NCBI RefSeq assembly: GCF_001677885.1
Contig: NZ_LOCQ01000052.1
Location: 1 to 64,000 of the forward strand
From: Janthinobacterium psychrotolerans
GTDB lineage: Bacteria > Pseudomonadota > Gammaproteobacteria > Burkholderiales > Burkholderiaceae_D
Direction of reading: 5' to 3'
Length of the DNA stretch: 64,000 bases
Position 1 is the stretch's first letter; the number at the start of each line of letters is the position of its first letter. Made by a program: the position numbers and the translations under genes. Below, piece by piece: positions 8,027-17,800 of the stretch. The notes below the pieces were generated by a model. The model was not told the origin of the DNA. It saw nothing but the letters and a program-made list of their open reading frames with translations, and searched no databases.

Positions 8027-8152
8027 CGGACCGAACGCTCGCCGCGCCTGGCGCAGGAAGCGAACAAGCAGCCGAAGCGCATCGCCAGGCTCGAAGGCAA
8101 GCTGGAAAAAGCCAGGGCCGAACTGGCGGCGCTGCAGGCGCGCCAGCCCTGA
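8027..8152 (+). pseudogene. Possible remnant: C-terminal coiled-coil tail
   Basis: In the gap between the Sel1 gene and the SWIM gene, one plus-strand frame reads a protein-like tail, ...LAQEANKQPKRIARLEGKL then EKARAELAALQARQP and a stop. It has the heptad pattern of a coiled coil and unlike-random composition. No start codon with a ribosome site exists upstream; the frame upstream turns into nonsense (PARQRAARGC). It could be the end of a decayed gene or chance in GC-rich DNA. Confidence 0.25.
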
Positions 8153-8162
8153 TGCCAGTAAT

Positions 8163-10166
8163 TTACGCGGCAGTCTCCAGCGCGATGCAGGTGGTACAGA
8201 CATAGGCCAGGCGCAGTGCCTGGGAAGCGTGCGGCGCGTTGACATAGTCCGCCAGAAAACTGGCCGGCAGGTCCAGCCCCAGCGCGCGCAAGGTAGCGCC
8301 ATGGCGGGCCAGCTCGTTTGCAGCCTCCGGCTCCAGGCGCGGCCTGCCGCTGCGCGATTGCAGCGCCAGCCGGTCGACTACCTGCGCCAATACCAGCGAC
8401 AGGCCCGAGGTTGGTTTCACTACCGGCGGCGCCATGCTGGTGCCGGCCAGGCTCTTGAAAAAGCGCGCCAGCGCCGATGGCAGCTTGCCCGCGTCGACGG
8501 CGAAATCGAGCGACACCACGCGCAGCTTGCCGTTCTTGGCGATCAGCAGCGCCACCGGCTGCCAGCGATCCGGCTCATCGCGCGCGCGGCTGGCCAGCAC
8601 GGCGCGGATATCGGCGCCATCGGTGACGGCCGCCTGCAGCCGCGTGATGCGCGGGCGCAGCGCCTCCTGCGCCGGTATCACCAGGTTCAACACGGCGCCG
8701 CTGGCGTCGAACACCTGCCAGTCCAGCTGCTGGCGCACTTCATCGAGCAGGGGCGCGGCCACCGCGCTGGGCCGCAGCAGCACGCAGTCGACCGGCTGCG
8801 CGGTCAACCCGACGTTTTCGCCGAGGAAGGCGGACAGCGCCGCCCAGTCGGCAAAACCAAGCTGCTGCCAGCGTTCATCGTCGAGTTCCCACAATGGCAT
8901 GGTGCTGGCGCGCGCCTGGCTGTCCATGGCGATGCGGCCATCGCCGGCCAGCGAGGCGCCGGCAAGCAGCAGGCCCTGCTCGCACAGGCGATGCACGCTG
9001 CCGGCGCCCTGCCACAAGCTGATGGCATTCCAGCTCGATTCGCGCGTAAATGAACGGTCGCTGCCGTCGGGCCGCGCCAGCACCGCCTGCAGTATCCGGC
9101 CCGCCTGGTGATCCCAGAACGCCAGGGTGAGGCCATGCGCGCCACCGCGCGTTTCCCACCACCAGGCGCCCAGCGGCAGCAATTCCAATGGCGCGTCGCC
9201 GGCGGCGTCGAAGCTGCGCCGCGCTTGCCCGCGCAGCCGCTGCAAGGACTGGCCGGTGGCCTGTTCCAACGCCGCGCACAGCGCGTAAATCGACGCCATT
9301 TCGTCGAACGCCAGCCGCTCGCTGGCGTGATAGTCGCGCCGCACCAGCAGGTCCAGCGTGCCGCCCAGGCCACGCAGCATGGCGGCCAGGCGCGGCAGGT
9401 TTTCGCCGCGCGCCGACATGGTCAGCGCGCGCAGCTGGCCGGCCGCGATCGCGCTGGCGTGCGACAGGCCATTGTCATACAGCTCGCCCAGCAGCCGGCG
9501 CACCTGGGCCAGGAACAGCAGTTCCGAGCTGCTGACGCCCTGCACTACCTCGGCCGGCGCCGCGTCCATCCCCGCCGGCCATGCAAACTCGCGGCCATGG
9601 GCGCGCCAGACGCAGGCCAGCGCATACAAATGCAGCGCCTTGCGTATCTTCAGCGGCGTGTCCGACACCATGCCCTCGTAGCCGGCGCCGCACAGGTAGC
9701 TGCAGGCAAGCTGCAAGGCCGGCAGTTCGATCTGCAGCCGGGCGTTGACCACCGTCGCCTCTACCTGGTCGCCGTCAAGCAGCCAGGCCAGCGCCTGGCG
9801 CACGGCCGGCTTGCCGGCCTGCTTGCACAGCAGCGCGCTGTCCTGCGCCAGCACCTCTTCCAGCACATCGGGCGCGGCGGCTGCGCCGGCATCGGCGTCG
9901 TCATCGGGCCGGTCGCGCAGCCACACGCTGGCTGCCAGGATATGCTTGCAGATGCCGGGCGCCGGACAATCGCAGCGCCCCTTTTGCGGCCCGCCGGCGT
10001 CCAGCGTCACTTGCTGGCCATCGGCCAGCACCACACCGCCCGCTTGCGCCTGCCAGTCGACCTTGCCCGCCTCCACGTCCTTCAGGGCGCGTCGCAGCAG
10101 GCCAGCATTGGCCAGGGTCGCCAGGCTGTCGTCGTCGAAGCTGCGGTACACCGCCTGCCAGCTCAT
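8163..10166 (-). CDS. yehQ: SWIM zinc-finger protein, YehQ-like
   Basis: 667 residues. A SWIM zinc finger sits near the N-terminus: C65-D-C67, C73-K-H75 (GRCDCPAPGICKHILAASVWL), the CxCxnCxH pattern that binds nucleic acid or protein. The remaining ~580 residues have no motif I recognise. It is the last gene of the DUF4132-AAA-DUF5682-VWA-SWIM operon and starts at 10166 in a 4-bp ATGA overlap with the VWA gene; the longer frame upstream is ignored for that reason. Gene order and content match E. coli yehLMPQ, where yehQ is the SWIM protein. Biochemical function is unknown. Confidence 0.85.
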   Translation of the reverse strand: MSWQAVYRSFDDDSLATLANAGLLRRALKDVEAGKVDWQAQAGGVVLADGQQVTLDAGGPQKGRCDCPAPGICKHILAASVWLRDRPDDDADAGAAAAPDVLEEVLAQDSALLCKQAGKPAVRQALAWLLDGDQVEATVVNARLQIELPALQLACSYLCGAGYEGMVSDTPLKIRKALHLYALACVWRAHGREFAWPAGMDAAPAEVVQGVSSSELLFLAQVRRLLGELYDNGLSHASAIAAGQLRALTMSARGENLPRLAAMLRGLGGTLDLLVRRDYHASERLAFDEMASIYALCAALEQATGQSLQRLRGQARRSFDAAGDAPLELLPLGAWWWETRGGAHGLTLAFWDHQAGRILQAVLARPDGSDRSFTRESSWNAISLWQGAGSVHRLCEQGLLLAGASLAGDGRIAMDSQARASTMPLWELDDERWQQLGFADWAALSAFLGENVGLTAQPVDCVLLRPSAVAAPLLDEVRQQLDWQVFDASGAVLNLVIPAQEALRPRITRLQAAVTDGADIRAVLASRARDEPDRWQPVALLIAKNGKLRVVSLDFAVDAGKLPSALARFFKSLAGTSMAPPVVKPTSGLSLVLAQVVDRLALQSRSGRPRLEPEAANELARHGATLRALGLDLPASFLADYVNAPHASQALRLAYVCTTCIALETAA

Positions 10167-11305
10167 TGCATCACCTCGGCCAGCCATTCGGCGAAATGCT
10201 GTGGCGTCAGCGCGGCCACGTGCATGCCCTGGTCGGCCAGGCGCTGCGCCATGCCGCGGTCATAGACGGGCTGGGCGCGCTCGTCCAGCGCTGCCAGGCC
10301 CAGCAAGGTCACGCGCGATTCGGCCATGCGCTTCAAGGAGGCCAGCAGCGGCCCCGGTGGCGCGCCCTCCTCGAAGTCGCTGATCAGGGCCATCACCGTG
10401 CGCTGCGGATTGACCACCAGCTGTTCGCAATACTGCACCGCGCGGCCGATATTGGTGCCGCCGCCCAGCTGCACCGTCAGCAGCACTTCGACCGGATCGC
10501 TGGCCAGGTGCGTCAGGTCGACCACGCTGGTATCGAACACTACCAGGCGCACATTGACGGCCGGCAGGCCGGACAAAATGCCGGCCACCACCGCCGCGTA
10601 GATCACCGAGTCCATCATCGAGGCGCTCTGGTCGACGCACAGGATCACGTCCCACGGCAGGCTGCGCCTGACACGCGCATTGAAGATGGGCCGCGCGATC
10701 ACCATGCGTGCGCTGGCCGTGTCGTAGTGTTTCAGGTTGGCGGCGATGGTGGCGCGCCAGTCGAAGTTCTGCGCGCTGTTGATCTGGCTGCGGCGAAAGC
10801 GGTTGCGCCGCCCCGTCACGGCATTGACGAAATCCTTGCGCAGCCGCTCGGTGATTTCCTCGACCACGCGGCGGATAATGGCGCGCACGGCGTCCGTCAT
10901 GTTGGCGCTCAGGCGCCCGCGCATGCCGATCAGGGCGCGCGCCAGCGCCTGGTTCGGCTCCAGGCTGGCCAGCACGGACGGGTCGCGCAAGAGGCCACTC
11001 AATTCATAGCGTTCGATCGCATGGCCCTGCACGCGCTCGTACACCTCCTGCGGAAAGAGTTTACGCGCCTGGTTCAACCAGTCGATGGCGCGCAGCTGGC
11101 TCGGGTCCAGCGAGCCGCCCGCGCCGGCGCTGCCGCCACGCAGCATGCCCTTGCGTTCATATTCGCGGCCATACAGATAATCGAGGCTGGCGTCCAACCG
11201 GCCATCTTGGGCCGACCACGCTTCGCCTTGCAAGGGCTGCGCATAGCGCCCCAGGATCAGCCGCCAGCGGCGCAGCAGTTCGGCATTGTCTTGATGGTCA
11301 GCCAT
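10163..11305 (-). CDS. yehP: VWA-domain protein, YehP-like
   Basis: 380 residues. The C-terminal half is a von Willebrand factor A domain with an intact metal-ion-dependent adhesion site: D225-x-S227-x-S229 (CVDQSASM), T284 (GGGTNIG) and D310 (ISDFEEG). The N-terminal ~200 residues are helical and charged. No signal peptide or membrane segment is present, so it is cytoplasmic. VWA proteins are standard partners of MoxR AAA ATPases, and a YehL-type MoxR is encoded two genes upstream. It overlaps the DUF5682 gene by 8 bp and the SWIM gene by 4 bp, so the products are made together. Confidence 0.9.
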   Translation of the reverse strand: MADHQDNAELLRRWRLILGRYAQPLQGEAWSAQDGRLDASLDYLYGREYERKGMLRGGSAGAGGSLDPSQLRAIDWLNQARKLFPQEVYERVQGHAIERYELSGLLRDPSVLASLEPNQALARALIGMRGRLSANMTDAVRAIIRRVVEEITERLRKDFVNAVTGRRNRFRRSQINSAQNFDWRATIAANLKHYDTASARMVIARPIFNARVRRSLPWDVILCVDQSASMMDSVIYAAVVAGILSGLPAVNVRLVVFDTSVVDLTHLASDPVEVLLTVQLGGGTNIGRAVQYCEQLVVNPQRTVMALISDFEEGAPPGPLLASLKRMAESRVTLLGLAALDERAQPVYDRGMAQRLADQGMHVAALTPQHFAEWLAEVMQ

Positions 11306-13754
11306 GCGGCGCCTCCGGTGTCATGTTCAACCAGCCCGCCAGCGCGTCGCGCTCCAGGCAGGCGGCCAGCGCCGCGTTCAGGCGCCCGCCGGCCAGCATC
11401 TCGGCCTCGCTGACGTCGTAATGCAGTTCGGCCTGCAAGTGCTCGGGCGCGGCGCCATTGAGCAGCGCCAGCGCTTCGGCCAGTTCGCCCGTTTCCTGCG
11501 GTTTCAGGCCTGTAAACGCCAGCCGCAGATCGGGCAGGTACTGAATGAAGCTCGTTTCGTCCCAGCTGCCCACCAGTTGATTGAAGCTGCGCCGCAAACC
11601 TGGCTGCGTCAGCAGCAGCTCCGGTGCGGCGGCCATCAGGCCGGACAAGAACCGCACCGCGTCCTGCGGCGTGGCGCCCGCGCCGAAGCGCTGTTCCAGC
11701 AGCTGCGACAACTGAGCCTCGCTCCATGCGCCATCGAGAAACAGCAGCGCGCTGGCCGCGCCGCAGATGCCGGGCGCGCAGTCGGCGCGCCGCGCCAGGC
11801 CGTCCAGATGGCGGTGCAGGTCGGCCGTTTCAAACGCCAGCTGCGCTTCTTCTGCTGGCAAGGCGCTGCGCGCCGCACGGCCAAATTCGCGCAGCGCCAG
11901 CAGCTGCCCCACTTGCGCGCTTTCCGCATGCTGGTCCACATCGGCCAGGGCCGGCAGCAAAAACAGCGCCGCCGGCCAGGCGCGCCGCATCAGCTGCAGC
12001 ACGCCCGGATGCTCGCGCACGCCCAGCGGCTCGCGCGCGCGCCACAAGGTCACCAGCGCATGGCCGCAAGCGACCACGGAAGCGAAGTCGCCGTCATCGT
12101 CGAGATGCTGCGACAGCAGGTCGAGCAGCCCGGGCAGGCGTTCATGCAGGCCGATCACGCAGGCGCGCACCAGCAAGGCGGCCGCGCTGCCGGCGGACCT
12201 GGCGCGCCCTTCCGCGCCCAGCGCCTGTTCCTCGCGCAGCAGCCGCGCCAGCGCCACTTCAAGCAGCGTCGCGCCGTCACCCGACAACTCGATCAGGCGC
12301 GCTTCGACCAGCGGCGTCCATGCATACGACCATTCCTCGAACAGCAGTTCGAGCCGGCCGCCGGTCAGGAAATCCGGCCCGCCCTGCCACTTTGCCAGGC
12401 CGGCATCGAGATACTGCATCAGCTGGAAATACTGGCTGCGCCGGCGGTGGCGCTCCTTGCGGTACAGGTCCAGCCGCGCCAGGCGCGGCTCGCCATCGTC
12501 CAGGCGCAAGCCATGGCGGCGCGCCAGCGCGCGCGCATCCTCCACCAGCGGCGGCGAACCGGCCGAGGGCGGCACGTCGCCCAGGCGGCTGCCCGTCATC
12601 TGGCGCCGCACGTCCGTCATCAAGCCCTGCATGCCGTCGTCGATGGCGCCTTTCACAAAGCACGAGCGCATGGCGTCGAGCAGGTCCTGCCGGCCCGGCC
12701 CCGCATGGCCGCGCAAGGCCGCCAGCCGCGCCGCCTGCAGCACGGCCGCCTGCACCTCGGCCGTCGAGATGCGGTCCTGCAGCCCGCGCGCACGGCTGTG
12801 CTGCGCCAACCGGGTCAGCTGGTCGACGGCCACCGCCAGGTGATGCTCGCCGCCAGGCGTTTGCAGCGCGTCCCACACGGCCTGGTAGTAGGCCGGCGCC
12901 GGCATGCCGGCGCCATAGCCGTTCAAGGCATCGAGACGCTCGAAGCTGTAGCGTATCAGCCAGCTGGGGGCGGCCGCCGGCGTGCCTGAAATCGGCCTGG
13001 CCTGTTCCAGCAGGTCGATCAGCGCGCTGGTATGAAAGCCGCCCGTCACGACCACGATGGGGCCGTCGACCTGGCCGCGCCAGCGTGCGATATGGGACGC
13101 CATATGGCGTTCGCGCGGCAAGCTGCCTTCCGCTTCCAGCACCGCCGGTTCATAGTCGAGGCGCGCCATGGCGCAGTAGGAAAACACGTCGCCGAACAGG
13201 CTGCGCCAGTCGAGCAAGGCCGCGCGCGAGCGCGACTCGAACAGATGGTCCCACAATTCATCCTGGTCGCGGCAACCGGCCTGGCGCGCCAGCGCGTTGA
13301 GGTAAGTGCTGTGGGCCAGGTAGCGTTCGGCCATCAGGCTGCGCGCCTCCTGATCCTCTTGCGTTTTATCCGCCCGCGCCTGCCATGGCAGGTCGATGAA
13401 TGACAGTTGTGCGCCTACCTCCTGCCCGGTGACCAAGGCTACCCATTCCGGGCTGTAGTCGCAGAACGGGAAGAACGCCGAACGCGTGCGCGCGGCGCCG
13501 TCTTCGCCTGGTTCGCTGGACTGGCACAGCAGCGCCACCGGCGGGCGCGTACGCTGGTCCAGCAGCAAGGGCAGCATGTCGTTGAAGCCGTCCGGGCCTT
13601 CGATCAGCACGGCGGCTGGCCGCAGCTCGCGCAGCATGGCTTGCAAGGCAAACGCGCAGGCCGGGCTGTGATGGCGCAGCGGCGCGAAATACAGGCCGTT
13701 GGCGTGCAGTTTTTCGCGCGCCGCCATCAGGCTGGCCGGCAATGCTACAGCCAT
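11298..13754 (-). CDS. yehM: DUF5682 family protein, YehM-like
   Basis: About 818 residues. The N-terminal ~250 residues carry the hallmark FAPLRHHSPACAFAL, AAVLIEGPDGFNDMLPLL, RSAFFPFCDYSPEWVAL and VVVTGGFHTSALIDLL, reminiscent of TraB/erythromycin-esterase-like folds with conserved His and Glu/Asp. The rest is helical and Leu/Ala-rich. The ATG at 13754 is chosen because a GAGGCGG stretch precedes it and the longer start would lie deep inside the AAA gene; as called it overlaps that gene by 10 bp. Equivalent to E. coli YehM by context and size. No enzymatic activity is established for the family. Confidence 0.82.
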   Translation of the reverse strand: MAVALPASLMAAREKLHANGLYFAPLRHHSPACAFALQAMLRELRPAAVLIEGPDGFNDMLPLLLDQRTRPPVALLCQSSEPGEDGAARTRSAFFPFCDYSPEWVALVTGQEVGAQLSFIDLPWQARADKTQEDQEARSLMAERYLAHSTYLNALARQAGCRDQDELWDHLFESRSRAALLDWRSLFGDVFSYCAMARLDYEPAVLEAEGSLPRERHMASHIARWRGQVDGPIVVVTGGFHTSALIDLLEQARPISGTPAAAPSWLIRYSFERLDALNGYGAGMPAPAYYQAVWDALQTPGGEHHLAVAVDQLTRLAQHSRARGLQDRISTAEVQAAVLQAARLAALRGHAGPGRQDLLDAMRSCFVKGAIDDGMQGLMTDVRRQMTGSRLGDVPPSAGSPPLVEDARALARRHGLRLDDGEPRLARLDLYRKERHRRRSQYFQLMQYLDAGLAKWQGGPDFLTGGRLELLFEEWSYAWTPLVEARLIELSGDGATLLEVALARLLREEQALGAEGRARSAGSAAALLVRACVIGLHERLPGLLDLLSQHLDDDGDFASVVACGHALVTLWRAREPLGVREHPGVLQLMRRAWPAALFLLPALADVDQHAESAQVGQLLALREFGRAARSALPAEEAQLAFETADLHRHLDGLARRADCAPGICGAASALLFLDGAWSEAQLSQLLEQRFGAGATPQDAVRFLSGLMAAAPELLLTQPGLRRSFNQLVGSWDETSFIQYLPDLRLAFTGLKPQETGELAEALALLNGAAPEHLQAELHYDVSEAEMLAGGRLNAALAACLERDALAGWLNMTPEAPHG

Positions 13755-14866
13755 AGCTGGCGCGCCGCCTCGCCGAAGTGTTTCCACAGGTCGTCGCGGC
13801 GGCCCCGCTCGCGCACCACGGTGTCGAAATAATGGCGCACCCGCTTGATGTCGTCGGCGTTGTCCTTCAACACCACGCCCTGAAGCTGGTTGGCCAGCTC
13901 GCGCGGGCGCAGCACGCCGTCGCCGAAATGCAGCGCTTCGAGCGAGGCCGCATACACCAGGTTGACCGCTTCCGCGCTCGACATCACGGCGTCCGGCGTC
14001 TTGATGGCCGCCCCTTCGCGGGTCTGGCCGGCGCGCAGTTCCTGGAAGGTGGTCACCAGCAGTTCGACCACCTCGCGGCCCACCACCACGGTGGCGCCGA
14101 TGGCGGCCAGCTCGCGTTCAAGCTGGCGCATCACCAGCTCCACCTCGAAGCCATGGTCGCGGATCGGCTTGACGGTCTCGAAATTGAAGCGGCGTTTCAG
14201 TGCCGACGACATTTCATGCACGCCCCGGTCGCGCAGGTTGGCGCTGGCGATAATATTGAAACCGCGCCGCGCATGCACGCGCGCGTCGCCGCCCAGCTCG
14301 GGGATCATCAGCTGCTTCTCGGACATCAGCGAAATGAGCACATCCTGCATCTCGGGCGCGCAGCGCGTGATCTCTTCGAAGCGCACCAGCTTGCCCGCCT
14401 CCATCGCCTGGAACAAGGGCGACGGCACCAGCGCGCGCCGGCTCGGCCCTTCGGCCAGCAGCAGCGCGTAATTCCACGAATACTTGATATGGTCCTCGGT
14501 GGTGCCGGCCGTGCCCTGGATCGCCAGCGCCGAGTCGCCACTGATGGCGGCGGCCAGCAGTTCCGACAGCAGCGACTTGGCCGTGCCCGGCTCGCCCACC
14601 AGCATCAGGCCCTGGTGACCCATCAGGGTGACGATGGCGCGGTCGACCAGCGGATCGTCGCCATAGAACTTGCGGCTGACGTCAAACGCCGCGTCGCCGA
14701 GGATAAAGCGGCGCACCGCGCGTGGCGACAACTGCCAGCCTTCGGGCCGCGGATCGGTATCGGCCGCCTTCAGGCGTTCGAGCTCGCCCGCATGGCGCTG
14801 CTCGGCGCTGCGGCGCACCGCATGCTTGTCGGTCTGTTCTGTCATCTTGGTTTTCTCGTCTACCAT
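13745..14866 (-). CDS. yehL: MoxR-family AAA+ ATPase, YehL-like
   Basis: About 373 residues. Walker A is GEPGTAKS (91-98) and the Walker B segment is LVRFEEI; sensor-type ASANLRDRG and arginine-rich SSALKRRFNFE follow, as in MoxR/RavA-type ATPases. MoxR ATPases act as chaperones that remodel VWA-containing partners, matching the VWA gene in this operon. The start is uncertain: the ATG at 14866 overlaps the stop of the upstream DUF4132 gene (ATGGTAG) and has GGAAAG upstream; ATGs at 14884 and 14845 are alternatives. It belongs to the YehL subfamily by gene neighbourhood. Confidence 0.9.
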   Translation of the reverse strand: MVDEKTKMTEQTDKHAVRRSAEQRHAGELERLKAADTDPRPEGWQLSPRAVRRFILGDAAFDVSRKFYGDDPLVDRAIVTLMGHQGLMLVGEPGTAKSLLSELLAAAISGDSALAIQGTAGTTEDHIKYSWNYALLLAEGPSRRALVPSPLFQAMEAGKLVRFEEITRCAPEMQDVLISLMSEKQLMIPELGGDARVHARRGFNIIASANLRDRGVHEMSSALKRRFNFETVKPIRDHGFEVELVMRQLERELAAIGATVVVGREVVELLVTTFQELRAGQTREGAAIKTPDAVMSSAEAVNLVYAASLEALHFGDGVLRPRELANQLQGVVLKDNADDIKRVRHYFDTVVRERGRRDDLWKHFGEAARQLWL

Positions 14867-17800
14867 GGCATCTTGCTTTCCCACTGCGCATCATAACCGC
14901 CAGTCGATCTGGCGACCGCATGATAATCGGCATAGCTTTCGGCCAGCAGCACCGGCGGCACCTCGGCCAGTGGCAGCGGCTCGTCGCGCCACGATTGCGG
15001 CAGGCGGTAGAAGGCCAGCGTTTTCAGCGCCGCCGCCATCTGCTCTTCGGGCAGGCCACTGCCGGAAAACTCGATCAGCGCGCGCAGGCCGGCGCTGGGG
15101 AAGTCCTTGTGATACTCGGTAAACACGCCGCCATCCTCGGCCTGGCCACGCAGATAACCCTGCTTGCCAAACGCGCCGCGCAAGCCGAAGGTGTCGCCGA
15201 CCCAGCCCTCGCGGTCGACAATGCTGTTGCCCACAATCAGCTCGGCTGGCGGCAACTGGTGCGTCAGTTGGTCGAACAGCGGCTTGAGCTTGTAGTCCTT
15301 GAAGTGGCTCTGCCAGGCGGCGATGGTCTCCGCGTCCAGCAGCGAGGCATGCGCCAGGCGCACATGGCTGCCTTCCGCCAGCGTGACTTCATCGTCGTTC
15401 GCGTCAAGCAGGCTGCCGTCCTCGCTCGGACGCAGCAGGGTTTTTCCCGCCGCGTCTTCACTGATCCATACCAGCGACTGCAACAGGCGGCCGGCGATCG
15501 GATGCAGCAGCAGGTATTCGCGCCATTCCTGCGCCGGCCACACGCGGCCGGCGCACATGGCCTCATACAGGCGCGCCGTCTGCATGGTGATGACCTGTTT
15601 CAGCTCCTTCTTGCAGCTGGCCAGCTGCTGCTTGGCTTCCTTGGCCACTTCCGGCGCCTCGTCCTGGCGCGGTTCAGGCAGGGCCTTGATTTCCTTGCCG
15701 TCCGGGTTGTGCAGCACCGGCTTCATGGCGCCGTCCAGGGTCACGTAGAACACCCGTTCGCCATATGGCAGGTCCAGGCGGCCATGGTCGTCGAAGCCGC
15801 CGGTCGGTATCGTGCGGTCGCCCAGTTGATCCTGGCTCCAGCCCTTGCCCTGTGCGATGCGTTCGACCAGCAGGCGCGCTTTTTCCTGCACCGAGGCGGT
15901 GCGGTAGCGGCGCGCGATGCCCAGCAAGAGCTGGATCACGGCCGGATCATGGCCGTCGGCCAGCGCGTCGAGCATGGCTTCGATCTGCGCGCGGCGCGGA
16001 TAATGGTCGCGCAGATAGGCTTGCAGCAGGGTCAGCGCCACCTGGCCCGGCGTGTAGGCAGCCAGCGCCAGGATGCCTTTTTCGCCGATCGCGCTGCCCA
16101 GGTATTCGGACAGTTTTTCACGCCGCAGCTCGTCGAATACCTGCTCTTGCGTCAGCTTGCCCTGCGCGCTGTAGTACTGCGGATAGCGCTTGGCGCTGTC
16201 CTGGTAGCTCTGGTAGCGCCCTGGCGCGTTCGCCGCCGCGTGCGCGTTGGCCACCTCCATGGCCGGGCCGCGCACATCGTGCTCGATAAACAGGCGCAGG
16301 ATGGTCTCGCCCAGCGCCGCGCGGCTGGCCTCGTCGAGCAGGCTCAGATAACGCAGCAGCAGGCCATTGCCGCCCGGCTCCTTCAACTTGCAGGCCAGCA
16401 CCACCCACCAGCGGATAATGTCCGGCTCGACCGGCGCGCCATCCTGCCAGCGGCAGGCCGGCAGCAGGTCCAGCGCAAACCACGCCAGGCCGACCGGCGC
16501 CTTGCCCTTCAGGCCCTTGCGCGCGGCGGCCAGCAGCACCTCGGGCGACAGGCGCGGCGCCAGGTCCTCGCCCAGCTTTTCCAGCGACGTCAGTAAAGCG
16601 GCGATCACGGTCTCGCGCGATTCCTTGTCCAGCGCTTCATACAGGGCCGGCACGGCGGCCCGGTAATCGAGGTCGCTCAGCCAGCGCGCCGCGCCGATGC
16701 GCATGTCCTGCTTGCTCGAGCCCAGCGCCTCGGCCACACGCTTGCCGATGTCCGGCAGGCCGGCCAGCACCTGCTGGGCCGCGGCGCGGTGCTGCTTGCC
16801 TTCGCCCAGCGCAAACTCCATCACGCGCGGCAGCCATTGCACCGGCAAGGTGGGGAACATCGCCAGAATCTCCAGCGTGGTGCCCAGTTCCGGCGCCGAC
16901 ACGCCCTGGCGCTTTTCCACCGCGCGCAGGCCCAGGCCCTGGTCGATCAGCTCCGGCCGTTCGGCAAACAGCGGCCAGACCATGGCGGCGTCCAGCATCT
17001 GCTGCGGCTTGCCGCCCCACCAGCTGCTGGCCAGGCAGACCATCGCCACGCTGTCGTTCTGGTCGCCCGCCTCGCGCATGGCGCGGTCGAACAGGCGCAG
17101 GTCGAACGCCGCCTGGTCCTGGCGCGCCAGCCATTGCTGGAAGAAGCCGTCGTGCCAGAAGCGCACGCTGTTGTGCCGCGTGGCGATGATCCAGCGCGCC
17201 ATCTGCGCCATGCCGAATTCCGGCAAGGCCGCCAGCTTGCCCTGCAATTCAACCACGCTGGTCACCAGGTTGTTCCTCAAAGGCTGGTCGTCACCCTTCT
17301 GGCCTTCGCCATTGAGCACGCGGATGGCGCCCACCAGGTACTCGTCCTTCAGCGCCTCGTAGCGTTTCAGGGCCTGCTGCTGCCATTTGTATTTGTGCTT
17401 GCCGCTCTGATTATCCTCGCGCTCCTGCTGCGCGTCGATGCGATACTTGGCCAGCAGCGCGGCGTGATTGGCGCGCAGCAGTTGCAGCGCGTCGTCACCG
17501 AGCCGGGTGGCCGGTGGCGCGGGCGGCAGCGGCGCCACCGTCAATTGATTGGCGCCCGCATCGCTGGCCGCGCCGAGCCAGGACAGCGCATTGCGCAGCG
17601 CCGCCTGCACCGGTTTGCTCGTTTCCACCGCCAATGCGCTTTCCAGCAGTGCCGCCTGTTGCGGCCCCAGGCTGCGTCCCAGCAGTTCGGCCGCCTGCGT
17701 GCGCTCTTCCGTCTTGCCCGTTTCCAGCAATTGCCGCAGCAGCTCGACGCGGCGCTCGGAGGGTATCGCCGCCAGGTGCGGCGCCGCTTCCGTGCGCACG

